A stretch of 64,000 nt of DNA from Molanna angustata (Eukaryota > Arthropoda > Insecta > Trichoptera > Molannidae): positions 3,942,036-4,006,035 of the forward strand of contig OY754987.1 in the NCBI GenBank assembly GCA_963576475.1. The letters run 5' to 3'. Positions within the stretch are counted from its first letter, which is position 1; each line of letters begins with the position of its first letter. The notes beneath the pieces are model-generated. The model saw nothing but the letters and a program-made list of their open reading frames with translations, was not told where the DNA came from and did no database searches. Positions 1 to 11,040 of the stretch are shown piece by piece. The position numbers and the translations under genes were made by a program.

Positions 1-460
1 AACCCAACTATGTTCTTCTTCGCTATATCCCAACTCCTTGTCTATGCCGAATGTTGGGGTCAGCTATCTTCATCATTATATTAAAAGCCCTTCTGTCCTG
101 TACTATGCCACCTAAAATGTGTCTCTGCAGTTGGTTTCGTCTTTGCACGATTTAGGATTTTTCTGGTCTTCCTCTGGTTGAGGAAGATCCAAGGAGATTT
201 CTTGGTTTATCATGTGATCTGGCGGTCTGTTCAACGTTCAACGTTCCCGTACCATCTCAACTGTCTTTCTTCTATCTCTCTATCTATATTAGTAACACAT
301 AGGCTTCCACGAATGCGTGAACTTTTTATTTTGTCCCGTTACGACACTCCAGGTGCCCATCTTAGCATACGCATTTCAGCAGTTTCCAGTTGCCTTGAGT
401 AGGAGTAGTCCTTTGTCCACCATTCGGAGCCATAGAGGAGTTGCGGTCTGATGATTGTCT
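1..460 (-). pseudogene. non-LTR retrotransposon RT C-terminus, decayed
   Basis: Read on the minus strand, the fragment gives broken pieces of a reverse-transcriptase C-terminal region: RPQLLYGSEWW, ETAEMRMLRW, IRGSLCVTNI and ERQLRWYG, in the order expected for RTE-like LINE proteins (LLYGSE, T-MRMLRW, RLRWYGHV). Frames shift between the blocks and there are stops. It runs off the left edge, so its far end cannot be seen. Assignment to the RTE-like group is by motif memory only. Confidence 0.6.
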
Positions 461-535
461 GTTTCTTTTCCTTTTATCTTTGTTGGCATTTTTGATCGCA
501 TAGGACTCCCGACATTGATCAAAACCTCACTAACA

Positions 536-655
536 TGTCGGCATTTGTGGCTTAGATAGTTCGGTATCTGACTGCTGATCCGAAGGTCTCAGGTTCGATT
601 CGCGGAGACACATTTTTTCAGTCGTGTAGGGTTCGTTATTGGGTGCGTGTCACTT
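536..655 (+). repeat. tRNA-derived SINE copy 1 (family S1)
   Basis: A tRNA-like head with an A-box-like stretch (TGGCTTAGATAGTTCGGTATC region), the block TGACTGCTGATCC and a B box (GGTTCGATTCGC) is followed by GGAGACACA and the family 3' phrase TATTGGGTGCGTG. The same order occurs in the copies near 23.4, 33.8, 49.0 and 50.1 kb. This copy is shortened in the middle. Confidence 0.7.
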
Positions 656-660
656 TTTTA

Positions 661-1794
661 TTTTTATTTTTTAATTTAACAAAAATCGTAATGGAATTCC
701 ATCAAGAACTTCGTGTCGAAAAAATAAATTTAACTAAACCTCATCCATTCCACACTAATTCTTTGGTTTACATCTGCTGCGCCTTCTCTAGTTTACTCTA
801 TATTACATATAGCGTGGCACTGTTATATTTCCAACTACATTAATTTGCTCTTTGGCTACGAACTCTCAAAAATGTCCATCTATGATGTCTTCGAATATCT
901 GTGGTTAAGCTATTTTGCGATAAATTTCATTAATTGTAGGAACATCAAGTAATATAAAAGTTCCCTTGATGAAGTTTCTTTTTTTTAAGTATTATTTTGA
1001 TTATTAATTTCTGTGCTATATTTATTGCATGCAAATTAGTTGGATACGTGCTTCCCCAAGCGATAATACCATATGTTACATTAATAAAGTACATATTCTT
1101 TCAAAATAAACACACGAGAATATGTACTTTAATTGACATTAATAATTATTTCATGATTAGCCGTATTCTTATTCGGAAAACGTACATCAAGCAATAAAAT
1201 AATTGTATCATTTCGGCTAATTCCCCCTTATTAATATTCCGAGCAGCGAATAACATTTAATAAAAATCCCTTCCCCAAAAGTGAAACACGATACCCTTAC
1301 AAGTGATTTAGTATTAATTTCGTTCCGCTATATTTCATTGTAGGTAGTACAGATTAGCGATGGACAATGCAAGACTGACATGACAGTCTTGTAACTATAG
1401 AAATTAAAATTTGAATCACACCACGTCCTATTCAGATTCGTCTTAAATTTATCCGTCTGAATTTGAGTAGGTATATGAGAAATGTCAAAAATTTATACGA
1501 GTCTCGTTATGTCAAAACGCGTGGATAAAATCCTGTTAACTACGGTCGCCCGATGATTTAGACGTTTTCGTATTCTGAAACGTATCAGAATAGGATATAA
1601 CATGTACATACATATATGTATACCATCGCGACAAATACCACAATGTGGGTTATGATATCAGTGACAGATGTGTATTTTCTTAAAAAAAGGGGAAACACAA
1701 CACATTCGTATAAACCCACGCACCAGCCTCGTTACAATTGAAAAGTCAACATTTAAAATGGGATAAAAACGTCACTGAACTAATTATTTTGTTA
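661..1794. other. AT-rich stretch without recognised gene
   Basis: I see no credible coding region; short open frames here look random. The end (about 1600-1735) resembles segments at 3985-4085 and 4190-4300, so part of it is a dispersed repeat of unknown type. Confidence 0.5.
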
Positions 1795-1945
1795 TTTTCC
1801 CTCGCCGTTAGAAGTGAGAATAATAGAAGAATGTATATAAGACGATGCGTGGACGTGAATATATGTCAAGAGATAAGAGTCTAGCTTTCGGTTCTCTCTG
1901 CTACTCCGAATAGGGAAATTGCTTGATAGTAGAGTATGGTAAAAA
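1795..1945 (+). pseudogene. LINE C-terminal tail, family L-YP
   Basis: Plus-strand reading gives RRMYIRRCVDVN and LSVLSATP-NREIA, a decayed version of the tail found intact at 61.7 kb (RRCMNVVEAMNVCQDRSKW followed by AYPVRDMA). Frameshifts separate the blocks. The same tail occurs at 6.5, 26.0, 47.0, 52.7, 61.7 and 63.7 kb. Confidence 0.6.
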
Positions 1946-1979
1946 GTGATACTAGAAAAGAGTTGAAGAACTATTCTGA

Positions 1980-2065
1980 AACACTTTCTTGCACCCTGCG
2001 CATGTGGCGAGTTTATTGGCGTATGGCAATTTATTCCAAATAACCAGTTTTCCAGCCCAGTGAAG
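1980..2065 (-). repeat. LINE 3' tail fragment (type T2)
   Basis: The sequence CTTGCACCCTGCGCATGTGG, then GAGTTTATTGGCGTATGGCAA and CCAGTTTTCCAGCCCA, is closely matched at 25446-25522. It resembles the tail class seen at 26270, 52130 and 45180 (GTTGGAAGAAATCGCC / GGCAATAAGCC). Confidence 0.45.
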
Positions 2066-2329
2066 CAATAGTATAATGTGCAGATAGACCTGATAGTCGC
2101 CAACCTTCGTCGAGGAGATGACAAATAAAGAATAAGAAGACAGAAATTGAAAGAATAAGAAGACACATTGAAATTAGTTTCTACATATAACGTTTTTTTT
2201 AAATGCAGTATAATCAGATCAGTGACGCCATATTGTGTCCCTATCGTACGATATTCTCTCTAATCCTAACCTGCCACAGTAGGTACCTTAAAAATAAATA
2301 CTCTTATTTATCCAATCATGAACTTACAC

Positions 2330-2563
2330 TCCGATCTGCTGAACGTACGATAATATCTATCCACATTCATAACATACAATTTTTCAGCTCGTCATTCGAA
2401 ATTCTATCAGCAAGACTATGGAATAGTTAAAGCCCGGATATTGCGTCGTCAAATAATTAAAGAAGGAATATTTATCCCTAAACACCTGATCCCGATTTTT
2501 TCTCTATGTTCTTTCCCAATCCTTATTTTGCTGTGGTGTTATTTTTTGTTTTTAATATTTATC
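2330..2563 (+). pseudogene. CR1/L2-like LINE C-terminal remnant, left part
   Basis: Plus-strand translation gives SARLWNS, then SPDIASSNN, matching the better copy at 44.7 kb (SARLWNNLSPDITSSNLLS). The matching 3' tail continues at 3131-3335, on the far side of an inserted LTR-like sequence, so this LINE end was split by a later insertion. Confidence 0.65.
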
Positions 2564-3130
2564 TGTAGCATGTCCGGCCAGCCAAGTTGACTACTCACTT
2601 CACGGAGTAGGGGGACGTCAGCCGACTATTTAAGGCGGCGCACATCATCACTCGCGGTTCAGTTTAACCAAGGCCAGCGGTAGGCAGTCACTCTGCCCGA
2701 CTCACATTCCAGTTGTATTTACGCGTCTTTATCGATCTATATTATTTAAAATATTTAATAGTCCATAATTGAAGTTTCAATCTTGATTTATAATTAGAAT
2801 CACACTATCAAATAAATACGTAAATCCAATTCAAACTATTTTAATACCTGTCCATAATATTAATTAATTCATATTCTTCTGATAAATATATAAATGTTTT
2901 ATGGTGTGGCGTGGGTACCTCGCTCTGTTGTGTAATGCTCTTTAATTAGCTTGCAATTAATTACCGAGCTGCGCACAGCAGGATCGAATACACACGCGAC
3001 ATCATTTCGCGTTGGATTTGGGGAACAGGCGACAGGTTACTACCTAGTGCCTATCTAGACCGGAGCAACCTCTCTGTAAATCAATAATTTAATAATTGGT
3101 TTTAAAACCAAATACCAACCCAGCGCGAAA
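2564..3130 (+). mobile_element. 567-bp LTR-like insertion in a LINE tail
   Basis: The insert lies between two copies of TATC (2560-2563 and 3131-3134), and removing it with one TATC restores the LINE tail seen at 45.1 kb. It begins TGTAGCATGTCCGG, has a TATA-like CTATTTAAGG at about 2618 with GC-rich sequence downstream, and contains no coding region. This fits a solo LTR, but the right end (CCCAGCGCGAAA) is not the usual CA. The orientation is inferred from the TATA-like box. Confidence 0.5.
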
Positions 3131-3335
3131 TATCTTAGTGTTGTATATTTTCTTTGTTTTTTTTTCGCTTTCATTTTTTTACTATTGTGCATATATAATT
3201 ATGTCTTACTTTGTAATCTGGTTGGTTAAAAGAAACTGCCTAATGGCAAAGGGCCCGTCAGTGTGCATTTTATTTGTTTATATTGTGTACCAAAATATTA
3301 ATGAATAAATAAATAAATATAAATAATAGGTATTA
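3131..3335 (+). repeat. CR1/L2-like LINE 3' tail, right part
   Basis: The phrase CTTTGTAATCTGGTTGGTTA, then CTGCCTAATGGCAAAGGGCCC and TGTGCATTTTATTTG, followed by an (AAAT)n-type end, matches 45160-45270. It is the continuation of the remnant at 2330-2563. Confidence 0.65.
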
Positions 3336-4365
3336 TAAGAATCTGAGTATATCACTTACATACGGCTCAGGTACACACTGCTTGTCAGAGGTATGACTGT
3401 CGAGGCCATGTGTCGGGATACAAAGCAATGCAGTTTAACTCCACACGTACATTCAAATTTACGCTAAATGAACTAGCACATTAGTCGCCAGACTGCCATC
3501 AATCTCCTGGCTTACATCACATCAACTGCAGCTCGATTTTTAAATAGACTTTGTATTAAAGACTAACACCACTCAGTCAAGAACGAGTGCTTGTCCATCA
3601 CTAAGACTCTCCCTACTTAAGGATCTGTTCTTCAATAATGTAATATTTCGAAGGTAAATATTAAAAAGAAAAAGGAAGGCCCCGAGGAGGCGAAATGAGT
3701 AGAAGACTGGAATAATACATAACGTTGGGTCTAAAAAGGACTTGTTATACTTACTCTATGAAGAAATTATTATTTATGTTCGTAGTTTTATTAAGGCAGG
3801 TTTATTTCTAGAAAAAAGGACTTCAACCTATTTTTTATATAATATTTATTTTAGAAAAAGCTCAGTGACATATTGTTTACATAGATCAATGGCTGACAAA
3901 AATAGTTCTCAACTTGCGGTTCCAAGTTCAGATTCACAACAATTTGAGAAAAATGCTAATTATTTATTCATATTCATACATACAATCACGCCACATACCG
4001 CAATGAGGGGTAGCATGCGACAGGCGTGCGGGTGTGCGTTACATTATAAAATAAACAAGACACGTGCGTACATTCTCGTCACACCTAAAAACGCAACTTA
4101 AGTATTCATTTTTCAATCTTTCAACGCTGCATGTCTTATAACTTCCTTCTACATTAAATCCATCAAATATATATACATATCATCACGGTACATCTCACAA
4201 TAAATGGTAACCAGCAACAGGTGTGCGGGGGTGCAATACCCTATAAAGGAAAGCACGACACGTGCGTGTATATCCTCACACCAGGCTCGTTTCGCCAAAA
4301 AAAGTAGTAGGTACATTAAAAATAAGGCACCGCAATGCTGAACTATGTGACATGTTTTTTTTTTT
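3336..4365. other. unrecognised sequence with a dispersed repeat pair
   Basis: No gene is recognised. Segments 3985-4085 and 4190-4300 resemble each other (CACGTGCG, then TCACACC, with a preceding GGTGTGCGGG block) and also 1600-1735. The 119-codon open frame at 3742-4101 has no recognisable domain. Confidence 0.4.
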
Positions 4366-4935
4366 TATTACATATACCATAATTTACATAATTTTATATA
4401 AGCAACATAACAAATAAATTGGTTTGGTTTGTACCACCTCACTAGGCCAGTCCTGTTCCGAGGTGGTAGACTAGTTATATAATATTAATTACTAAGTCAT
4501 TGTAAGCTGTTATATAATATATGTAATTGTGTAGCCCATAGTCCACTTATTGAGTCCGATGTTAGTAGTTTTGTCGTATATGTTGTTATGAATTGAGAAT
4601 TTGCTGACAAAAGTTGATCCCTTTGTTATTTAACTATGTTAGTATTGTATGTTTAAGTCTTGTATTTTCTATATTTAGGATCTTTGGAGCCAAATATTGA
4701 TAATGTCTTTGTCCGTATGTAGTGTTTGTCTTCGGAGTGATTAGTTGATGTCTGTGTCTTGTATCGTGAGAATGTTGAGCAGTGATATGGTTTTTCTTAT
4801 CATTTTTGTGTGAATAAGAATTTGTTTAATATAGAGTTGTGCTGTAGTTAGTACGTTAAAGTCTTTAAATAGTTGAATGGTCGGGAAATGGAAAGGTTTT
4901 TTAATAATCACTTTAATGAGAGCTTTCTGAGACAT
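4366..4935 (-). pseudogene. LINE 3' end with conserved hairpin (family L-H1)
   Basis: The minus strand encodes a C-terminal fragment including FHFPTIQLFKDFNVLTTAQL and then the shifted block YGQRHYQYLAPKIL, typical of the last part of CR1/Jockey-like reverse transcriptases. A 3' UTR follows with the hairpin at 4434-4466 (CCACCTC pairing with GAGGTGG). An inverted relative lies at 6720-7145 and another copy at 45.3-45.7 kb. Confidence 0.6.
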
Positions 4936-5479
4936 TTTAAATTTTCAATAACCCGGCATTCATGGGACAATCGAATATGATTACAATAGAAAATAGTGGA
5001 AATACTTTTCAATTCTGGTGCCTCATAACTTAAATGAATTATTCTTTGGAGGTATATGTTCATTGATTATTTAATTAATTAATTTATCGGAAGGATTTAC
5101 TTTTTAAACATCTATCTCCAAATATGATATTGCTAAAGTCAGTCAGCAATTAACAGCGATTAAAAGGTTCAAATAAAATATAACTTACATGATCAACGAT
5201 TATATATTCTTACATTAAACGATACGTACATGTTCGTACATTAATCGATACATATATGTTCGTACATTAAACGATAAACAATATCGGAATAAATAAACTA
5301 CGATAAACGCGACACTGCGTCAACGTCAATTAGACGATTGACGCATGAATGCAATACTCTATTGATTTGTACGAACGGCCACGATCTGTAGTTCGTTAAT
5401 TTTCGCAAATCTTCGAGAACTGTCGAGGATATACAAATTGCTGCTATTGAGGAGCACAGCAACAAATTCAATCAAATTA
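4936..5479. other. AT-rich stretch with short tandem repeats
   Basis: No gene is recognised. At 5213-5280 a roughly 28-bp unit built on GTACATTAAACGATA is repeated about three times. Confidence 0.4.
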
Positions 5480-5735
5480 CGAGTAAAATTAATATGTACA
5501 TTATATCCAAGAAGGTCCAAGAAAAAAGATTGAGATGAAGCGGACATGTTTGTTGAGGACCACCGAAATATATAGGGAAAGTAGCCGTAGAAAAGATCCA
5601 GAGGGAGACCAAAGCGCAGATGGAAAGCAGCAGTGAAGCAGGATATGCAAAGTAACGAAGGTATCCCAGAGGTTGCGCAGAACCGAAGACAGTGGAAGCG
5701 GAAAACGCAGAAACGCAGACTTGTTTTTCTGTCAA
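5480..5735 (+). pseudogene. non-LTR retrotransposon C-terminal remnant
   Basis: Plus-strand reading in shifting frames gives EKRLRWSGHVC, VAVEKIQRETKAQM, VKQDMQSNEGI and AQNRRQWKRKTQKR. This is the familiar order RLRWYGHV, RRGRP-RW, VK-D, A-DR--WR of RTE-like C-termini. At least two frameshifts are needed, so it is dead. Confidence 0.6.
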
Positions 5736-6544
5736 ATAACTTTGACAAAAGCATAAACGTAATCATGGCTTCTAGTTATAGGCTGAAATTGGCATTATAG
5801 GTAGGTATTGGTGCCATTCATCATTTCCATTATAATTTTATGGTTCTAATAACTGAGAGGTCATTGTATATTTTTCTGTTTATGTTTAATTCTCAACTCT
5901 CGAGTGAAGAAGAGTCTTGCACGACCAATCGCTGCTGGTTAAATTCTGAATGGTGTCATAGACTCACCTGAGCTTGTCAACCTAGTGGGTATCCATGTTC
6001 TAGGTAGAACGGTTCGCCGACCTGAACTTTTACATGTACCGGTATGTAGAACAAATGTCAGGAAGAATGCTACAATTCGACGTGTACATATGTGATTATC
6101 ATAACACGTTGTTCTCAGCCGGGGTGGACATCTTCAATGTAAGATACGATAAGTTTCGTCGCGAAATATTGAAGTTGATACGCTCTTAATCTTCCTCCCT
6201 CGTACCCTCCTATCAATTCCATCCCATACGAATTGTATGTGTGTGTGCGTGTACCTACATGAGTTGGTTACAGTAATTTCTAGTTATTGATGGAAAGCTT
6301 GTTATTGGCTCTCAATAATATGTTAAAATTGTAATATAAAAAATGAAAATGAGCTGTTGCTTCCCAAATACATAAATAAATTATTTCTGTTAATTCTTTT
6401 TCGTTCCATAACGTGTAACCTTAGACCACATTGGAACAGTAGCCTCAGAATAGACTCTTCTAGCTAGCGACATGTGCGCGGGTGTACATAATCTTAGAAC
6501 CCACCCCCACAAACCTTAAGGGTAGTGAATCTCATTTCTGTGAA
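5736..6544. other. no recognised feature
   Basis: No coding region or repeat family is recognised in this AT-rich stretch. Confidence 0.4.
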
Positions 6545-6602
6545 AAAATCCTACCTACCCCGTAAATAACATGGCGTGATGGTATGTATGTATGTATGTT
6601 AT
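6545..6602 (+). repeat. LINE tail end, family L-YP
   Basis: CCTACCCCGTAAATAACATG, then GCGTGATGGTATG and a (TATG)n run, is the 3' terminus of the family found at 61.7 kb; only the end is preserved. Confidence 0.6.
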
Positions 6603-6719
6603 ACTCAGAAGCTGTATATTTTTTTCTAACGATATCTTGAAGCTGCGTCTAGTGAAAGCGACTGTAAAATTCGCCCTTTGTTATATTTTGATTTGATAAA
6701 TAGATTTAAATTGAAATCA

Positions 6720-7145
6720 AACTCAACAGATATTTAGATAGAAAGACAAACACTACATACGGACAAAGACATTATCAATACTTGGCTTCAAATATCCTAC
6801 ATTTAGTTGTAAAAGATATAAATAACATACATTTAATAGAAAATACAAGACTTAAACATACAATACAAACATGGTTTTATAACAAAGGGATCAACTATTG
6901 TCAGCAAATTCTCAATTCATAACAACATACACGACAAAACTACTTACATAGAACTCAATAAGTGAACCACGGGCTACACAATCATTCTATAGGTATAACA
7001 GGTTACAATGACTAAGTAATTAATATTATGTAATTAGTCTACCACCTCGGAACAGGACTGGCCTAGTGAGGTGGTCCAAACCAACCCAATTTATTTCTCA
7101 TGTTACTTATATAAAATCATGTAATTTAATAGGCAAAAGTTATAG
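6720..7145 (+). repeat. LINE 3' end with conserved hairpin (L-H1), plus copy
   Basis: This is an inverted relative of 4366-4740, alike over about 380 bp. It contains the coding trace TYGQRHYQYLA and the hairpin at 7042-7074. Together the two copies form a large imperfect inverted repeat around 4.4-7.1 kb. Confidence 0.6.
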
Positions 7146-7299
7146 TTTCATTACTTTTTTAAATATCTCAGCCATTAGGCAACTTAGAGGAGATCTCATG
7201 GGTCATTGAATATAAAGTAGTATTTATATTTAAGTAGAACTAGAGTAGAGTATTTAAATATTTAAGTAGAACGTGAAATTAAATATAATTTTTTTTTTC

Positions 7300-7683
7300 A
7301 TAGTTTTAATAAAGTAGTTCGTTTCAACGCACACCCTAATGATTGCAAGAATTTCATCAGCGATAACCGGGTTTACTTTTTTGATATCAAAATATCTTGA
7401 ATGATTTTAATACATTCTTTGACCGGGATGTTTGTGAACAATGAAGTGACGTCTAGTGAAAAAAAAATTGAGTTGTTTGGTAGCTCAATATCTTTTATTT
7501 TTTGAACTAAATCTATAGAATTTTTTACACTGTACTTGGGGGAGAAATTAGTGAATTTTTTAAAAAGGTTATTTATTATTTTAGCTATTTTTACTGTAGG
7601 TGTGTTTATATATGAAACGACGGGTCTTATTGGTATGTCTTTTTTAGGATTTTTTGCAAAGCCGTATAGGCTCGGTGGTATAT
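7300..7683 (-). pseudogene. Penelope-like element reverse transcriptase fragment
   Basis: The minus strand translates to a Penelope-type RT segment: PPSLYGFAKNPKKDIPIRP, then a YSVKNSIDLVQKIK block, then the motif-A region SLDVTSLFTNIPV, followed by an in-frame stop (after ISKK) and a frameshifted remainder. The order and spacing match PLE reverse transcriptases (LYGLPKIHK, RPI-S, FDV-SLFT-IP). The fragment lies against the LTR element that starts at 7827. Confidence 0.75.
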
Positions 7684-7826
7684 TTTAATGTTATATTTTA
7701 TACTTTTACCGATAATATTATATTTTATACTGCTACATCGGCTCATTCAACCCACTCATTTTCAAATCAAACTTTTTTTATTTTTTCATTTTATTATTAT
7801 TTTTTTATTTATCGTGTAAATTGACT

Positions 7827-8446
7827 TGTGGCGATTGCGCCAATTGCGCCAATTGCGCCGCGCAGTGCTTCGCTGCGCTGAGTACTTCGGCAGGCGCCAT
7901 CTTGCCCTGCGCCGTATTCACAGCCCGTCTCCTATTTAAGGGGAAGCACAGCGCGCCCACATCATTCCGCTCATCCAGATCTCGAAGCTAGGCATCACGC
8001 TGCCCGACCGCTCGTCGTCGTTCAAATCGTCCGCGTTTCAAATTTACATTTATATTCATTAAATAATAACTCGACATTTCTGTACCAAGTAATAATAGTA
8101 AACAACAATTGTAATCATCATCTTGATAAATAAAAGAGTAAGTTAAATTTCCTGTTATATCTTTCAATCTGTCAACCATTCCTACCTGAGCAATATTTGA
8201 TAATAATATTTAATCTATTGTATACGGTATCGCAGTTGCTTGGTCGATCAATCTGTGGCTCAGCTGTCGGGACTATCCGAACAGACCGCCTCCAGGTTCG
8301 AACCAAGCGGTTGAGATATCATTTGGGTTGTATGTAGCTGAAGGCGGACAAACAGGTAATACCTACACGTCCAACTGACCGACCTTACCACCTCAATTAC
8401 AGGCTTGCATATCAGCTCCGGCTGGTGTGCAATCTTTTTAACCCCA
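7827..8446 (+). repeat. left LTR of the LARD-like element
   Basis: It begins TGTGGCGATTGCGCC and has a GC-rich promoter region with TATTTAAGGGG at about 7933. It is nearly identical to 11782-12377 apart from one extra CAATTGCGC unit near the start. The exact 3' boundary is uncertain: similarity is strong to 8431 and fades by 8446 (ending ACCCCA). Confidence 0.75.
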
Positions 8447-8640
8447 AAACTGGTGACTCCCGATCGTGTCTCTGAACACCCACCAGCCCAAAACTGGTGA
8501 CCCGAACGTGTCTGAACATACCTTCTAAACAGTCCCAAAACTGGTGACTCCTGATCGTGTCTCTGAACACCCACCAGTCCAAAACTGGTGACCACCGAAC
8601 GTGTCTCTGAACACACACATACCTTCAGAAACTGGTAAGA
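8447..8640 (+). promoter_or_regulatory. array of five primer-binding-site-like motifs
   Basis: The motif AACTGGTGAC (or ACTGGTAAG in the last) starts with TGG at 8451, 8495, 8542, 8586 and 8633. Spacings alternate 44, 47, 44, 47, i.e. a 91-bp two-unit repeat. Each full unit continues with a CGA.CGTG.C block and GAACAC. The first resembles a primer-binding site complementary to the 3' end of tRNA-Trp (TGGTGACCCCGACGTGAT), with changes. Confidence 0.55.
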
Positions 8641-10863
8641 TTCCGAAATCGTTTAAAAACTCAGGTACTTTTATTTTGTGCTTATAATTTTATATATGTT
8701 ATATTGTGGTAATTGACTGGTAAGCCTATCACAACCTACTGTGCCATTCTTAACGTAAAATCAGTAGTTTTATTAAACAGAACAATAATACGTGTTCATT
8801 AATATACTGCGTAACATTTTACTGCACGACAGAAACAAAGGATTTAACAGGAATTAATACTTGAACAGCGAGGTCTGGATGAACGGAATCACTCGAGCAG
8901 GTAACACATATATTACAAGCTAATATATTAAATACATTTGTCTTATAATTTGTCAAAAATTAATTACAAGTGTACCCGCTCAAAAAAAAAAAACGCTCAA
9001 TAACGCTCAAAAACGTTCAAAAACGTTCAAAAACGCTCATACGCAAATTCCACCTAACTTAACATATTTACAATTGTTTAATATATAACTAATATGTACT
9101 TTATATTTTTTCATGACTGACGAGACGCAAAAATAATCCAGACGGAACAATTAAAAAAGAAGCTGCCTAAAAAAAAAAAAACCAAAAGTACCAGAAAATA
9201 AATAAATACATACAAAGGACGAAGGTATAAAAATAAAAAGCAAAAAGCTAGAGAATCAAAAACGCCGAAAAGAGGTATAAAAATCATAATATTACTAAAG
9301 TCATTCTAAAAGCCTAAAGTCATTATAAATATTTTATCTCGTTCATAATTGATAAAACGCAGAGAAAAAATAAAAATTAAAAATAAATTTCATAGAAATT
9401 CATAAAATATTTATTTTTGCTAAATATCGTAATACGTAAAAATTAAAAAATTATCAATAAAAAATACATATTACATTCCCAAATAAAACCATTATCATAA
9501 AAACTAAAAATTAGAAACATATAGTTAAATAATTATTATATTCGTAAAACGCATATTTTTATGTAAAAATTCAGTAAACCAAATATATGTTTAAGAATGT
9601 TACACCGCGTCAATCGGTAATAAAAAACGAAGGTAAACGAACTTCAAACAAAAGGCTCGCTGAATGAACTCGTATAACCCCTATATAACAGCGATAACGG
9701 TCAGGTCAATACCCCATTTACAAAAGTGAAAGTTAGCATAATCATATTTAAAACATCGATCGCAAAAATAAAATTTTACATCGCCTAAATAAAAATAGAA
9801 TTCAACAAATAATTTAACAACGCAAGGCACAAATAATAAAATACATTAAATATTTAAATAAATTAGATACATCGTTTCTAAACATAATTATAGGAATAAA
9901 ACAATTGTATACAATTACAATTAAATAAAATAAAATACGTACGCAAACGAACATTATAAAATATTTACAAAATATTATACTTAAATAAATACAAAATATT
10001 TTACTTTATTTTTTATAAATACTTATACAACTATAAAACCATGATCGAACATTAAAATAATACGATAAAACAGCGTTTACGTTCTAGAATATAGAAACAA
10101 TGAAACTAAACTATATTATATTAACTATGTAATACTACAAAAAGTATTATAAAACATTAAAATTATAAAACATTATATGGCATTATAATACAATACTCCA
10201 GCAACGAGTAAAAACATACTTATAAATCAAATCAAATCGAACTTATAATACTTATAAATACTTATAACCAAATGGAACTTGCAAATTATAAAAAACATTT
10301 TATACCTATCAATCATCGCAAGTACAAACATTTACATTGTATAATTCTATTGTATAATTTCATTGTATAATTTTAAAATTTCAAATTGAGCATCAAAGAC
10401 ATCAACAAGAATCATCAGGACGACTTCATACAGAAACTAGCTGCCCCCGCATTCTACCGCATCACTACCGGGAAGAAATTAATTATGGATGAACCACTGC
10501 ATCTTCACATCATACCAGCATTCAACCGGAGCATCGCTGAGGATCATCATTGGTACCACCAATACTCACTGCTCAACACCGCTGAAGAACCAGCAACGTT
10601 TGCCTTTTGAGAACATCTCCGTGCCAGCATCACACATACACTTACTACAAGAGCACGCAAAGTCTTCCCCAAGTCATCGCCATCATTGCTCTGACGAGGA
10701 ACGATTTTGTTGGACATACAACGTCTCTTCCTTCATGGCCTGCACGCAAAGAGCTGATGTCAACCTCCTTGCGACGCATGAAGAAATGAAGCTGCTCAAC
10801 ATTTACGTGTCACCGCCCTGAGGAGTTCACATCAATCCTTCTCCGGTTTCACGAAATGTACAC

Positions 10864-11040
10864 AGGTTACACTGAAGTCCCATGCACTTCAAAGACGTCA
10901 ACATGGCGCACCGCAAATACCTACAGGTTACACTGAAGTCCCATGCACTTCAAAGCCGTCAACATGGCGCACCGCAAAACCTACAGGCTAAACTGGATAT
11001 CGCCACATCCAAAGCTGTCACGCCTGACACGCCGCAAACC
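10864..11040 (+). repeat. tandem repeat inside the LARD-like element
   Basis: A unit of about 60 bp starting at GGTTACACTGAAGTCCCATG occurs twice almost identically, with a third, diverged unit following (the CACCGCAAA, CACCGCAAA, ACGCCGCAAA series). It may be a short structural or packaging repeat, but its function is unknown. Confidence 0.6.

Noticed and set aside
3742..4101. 119-codon plus frame
   Set aside because: No domain, biased AT-rich composition, and it overlaps a dispersed repeat.
8260..8618. Two overlapping minus-strand frames (118 and 68 codons) with repeated SVVTSFGLVGVQRHD-like text
   Set aside because: They are translations of the primer-site-like tandem array and the adjoining LTR end; the repetition is at DNA level.
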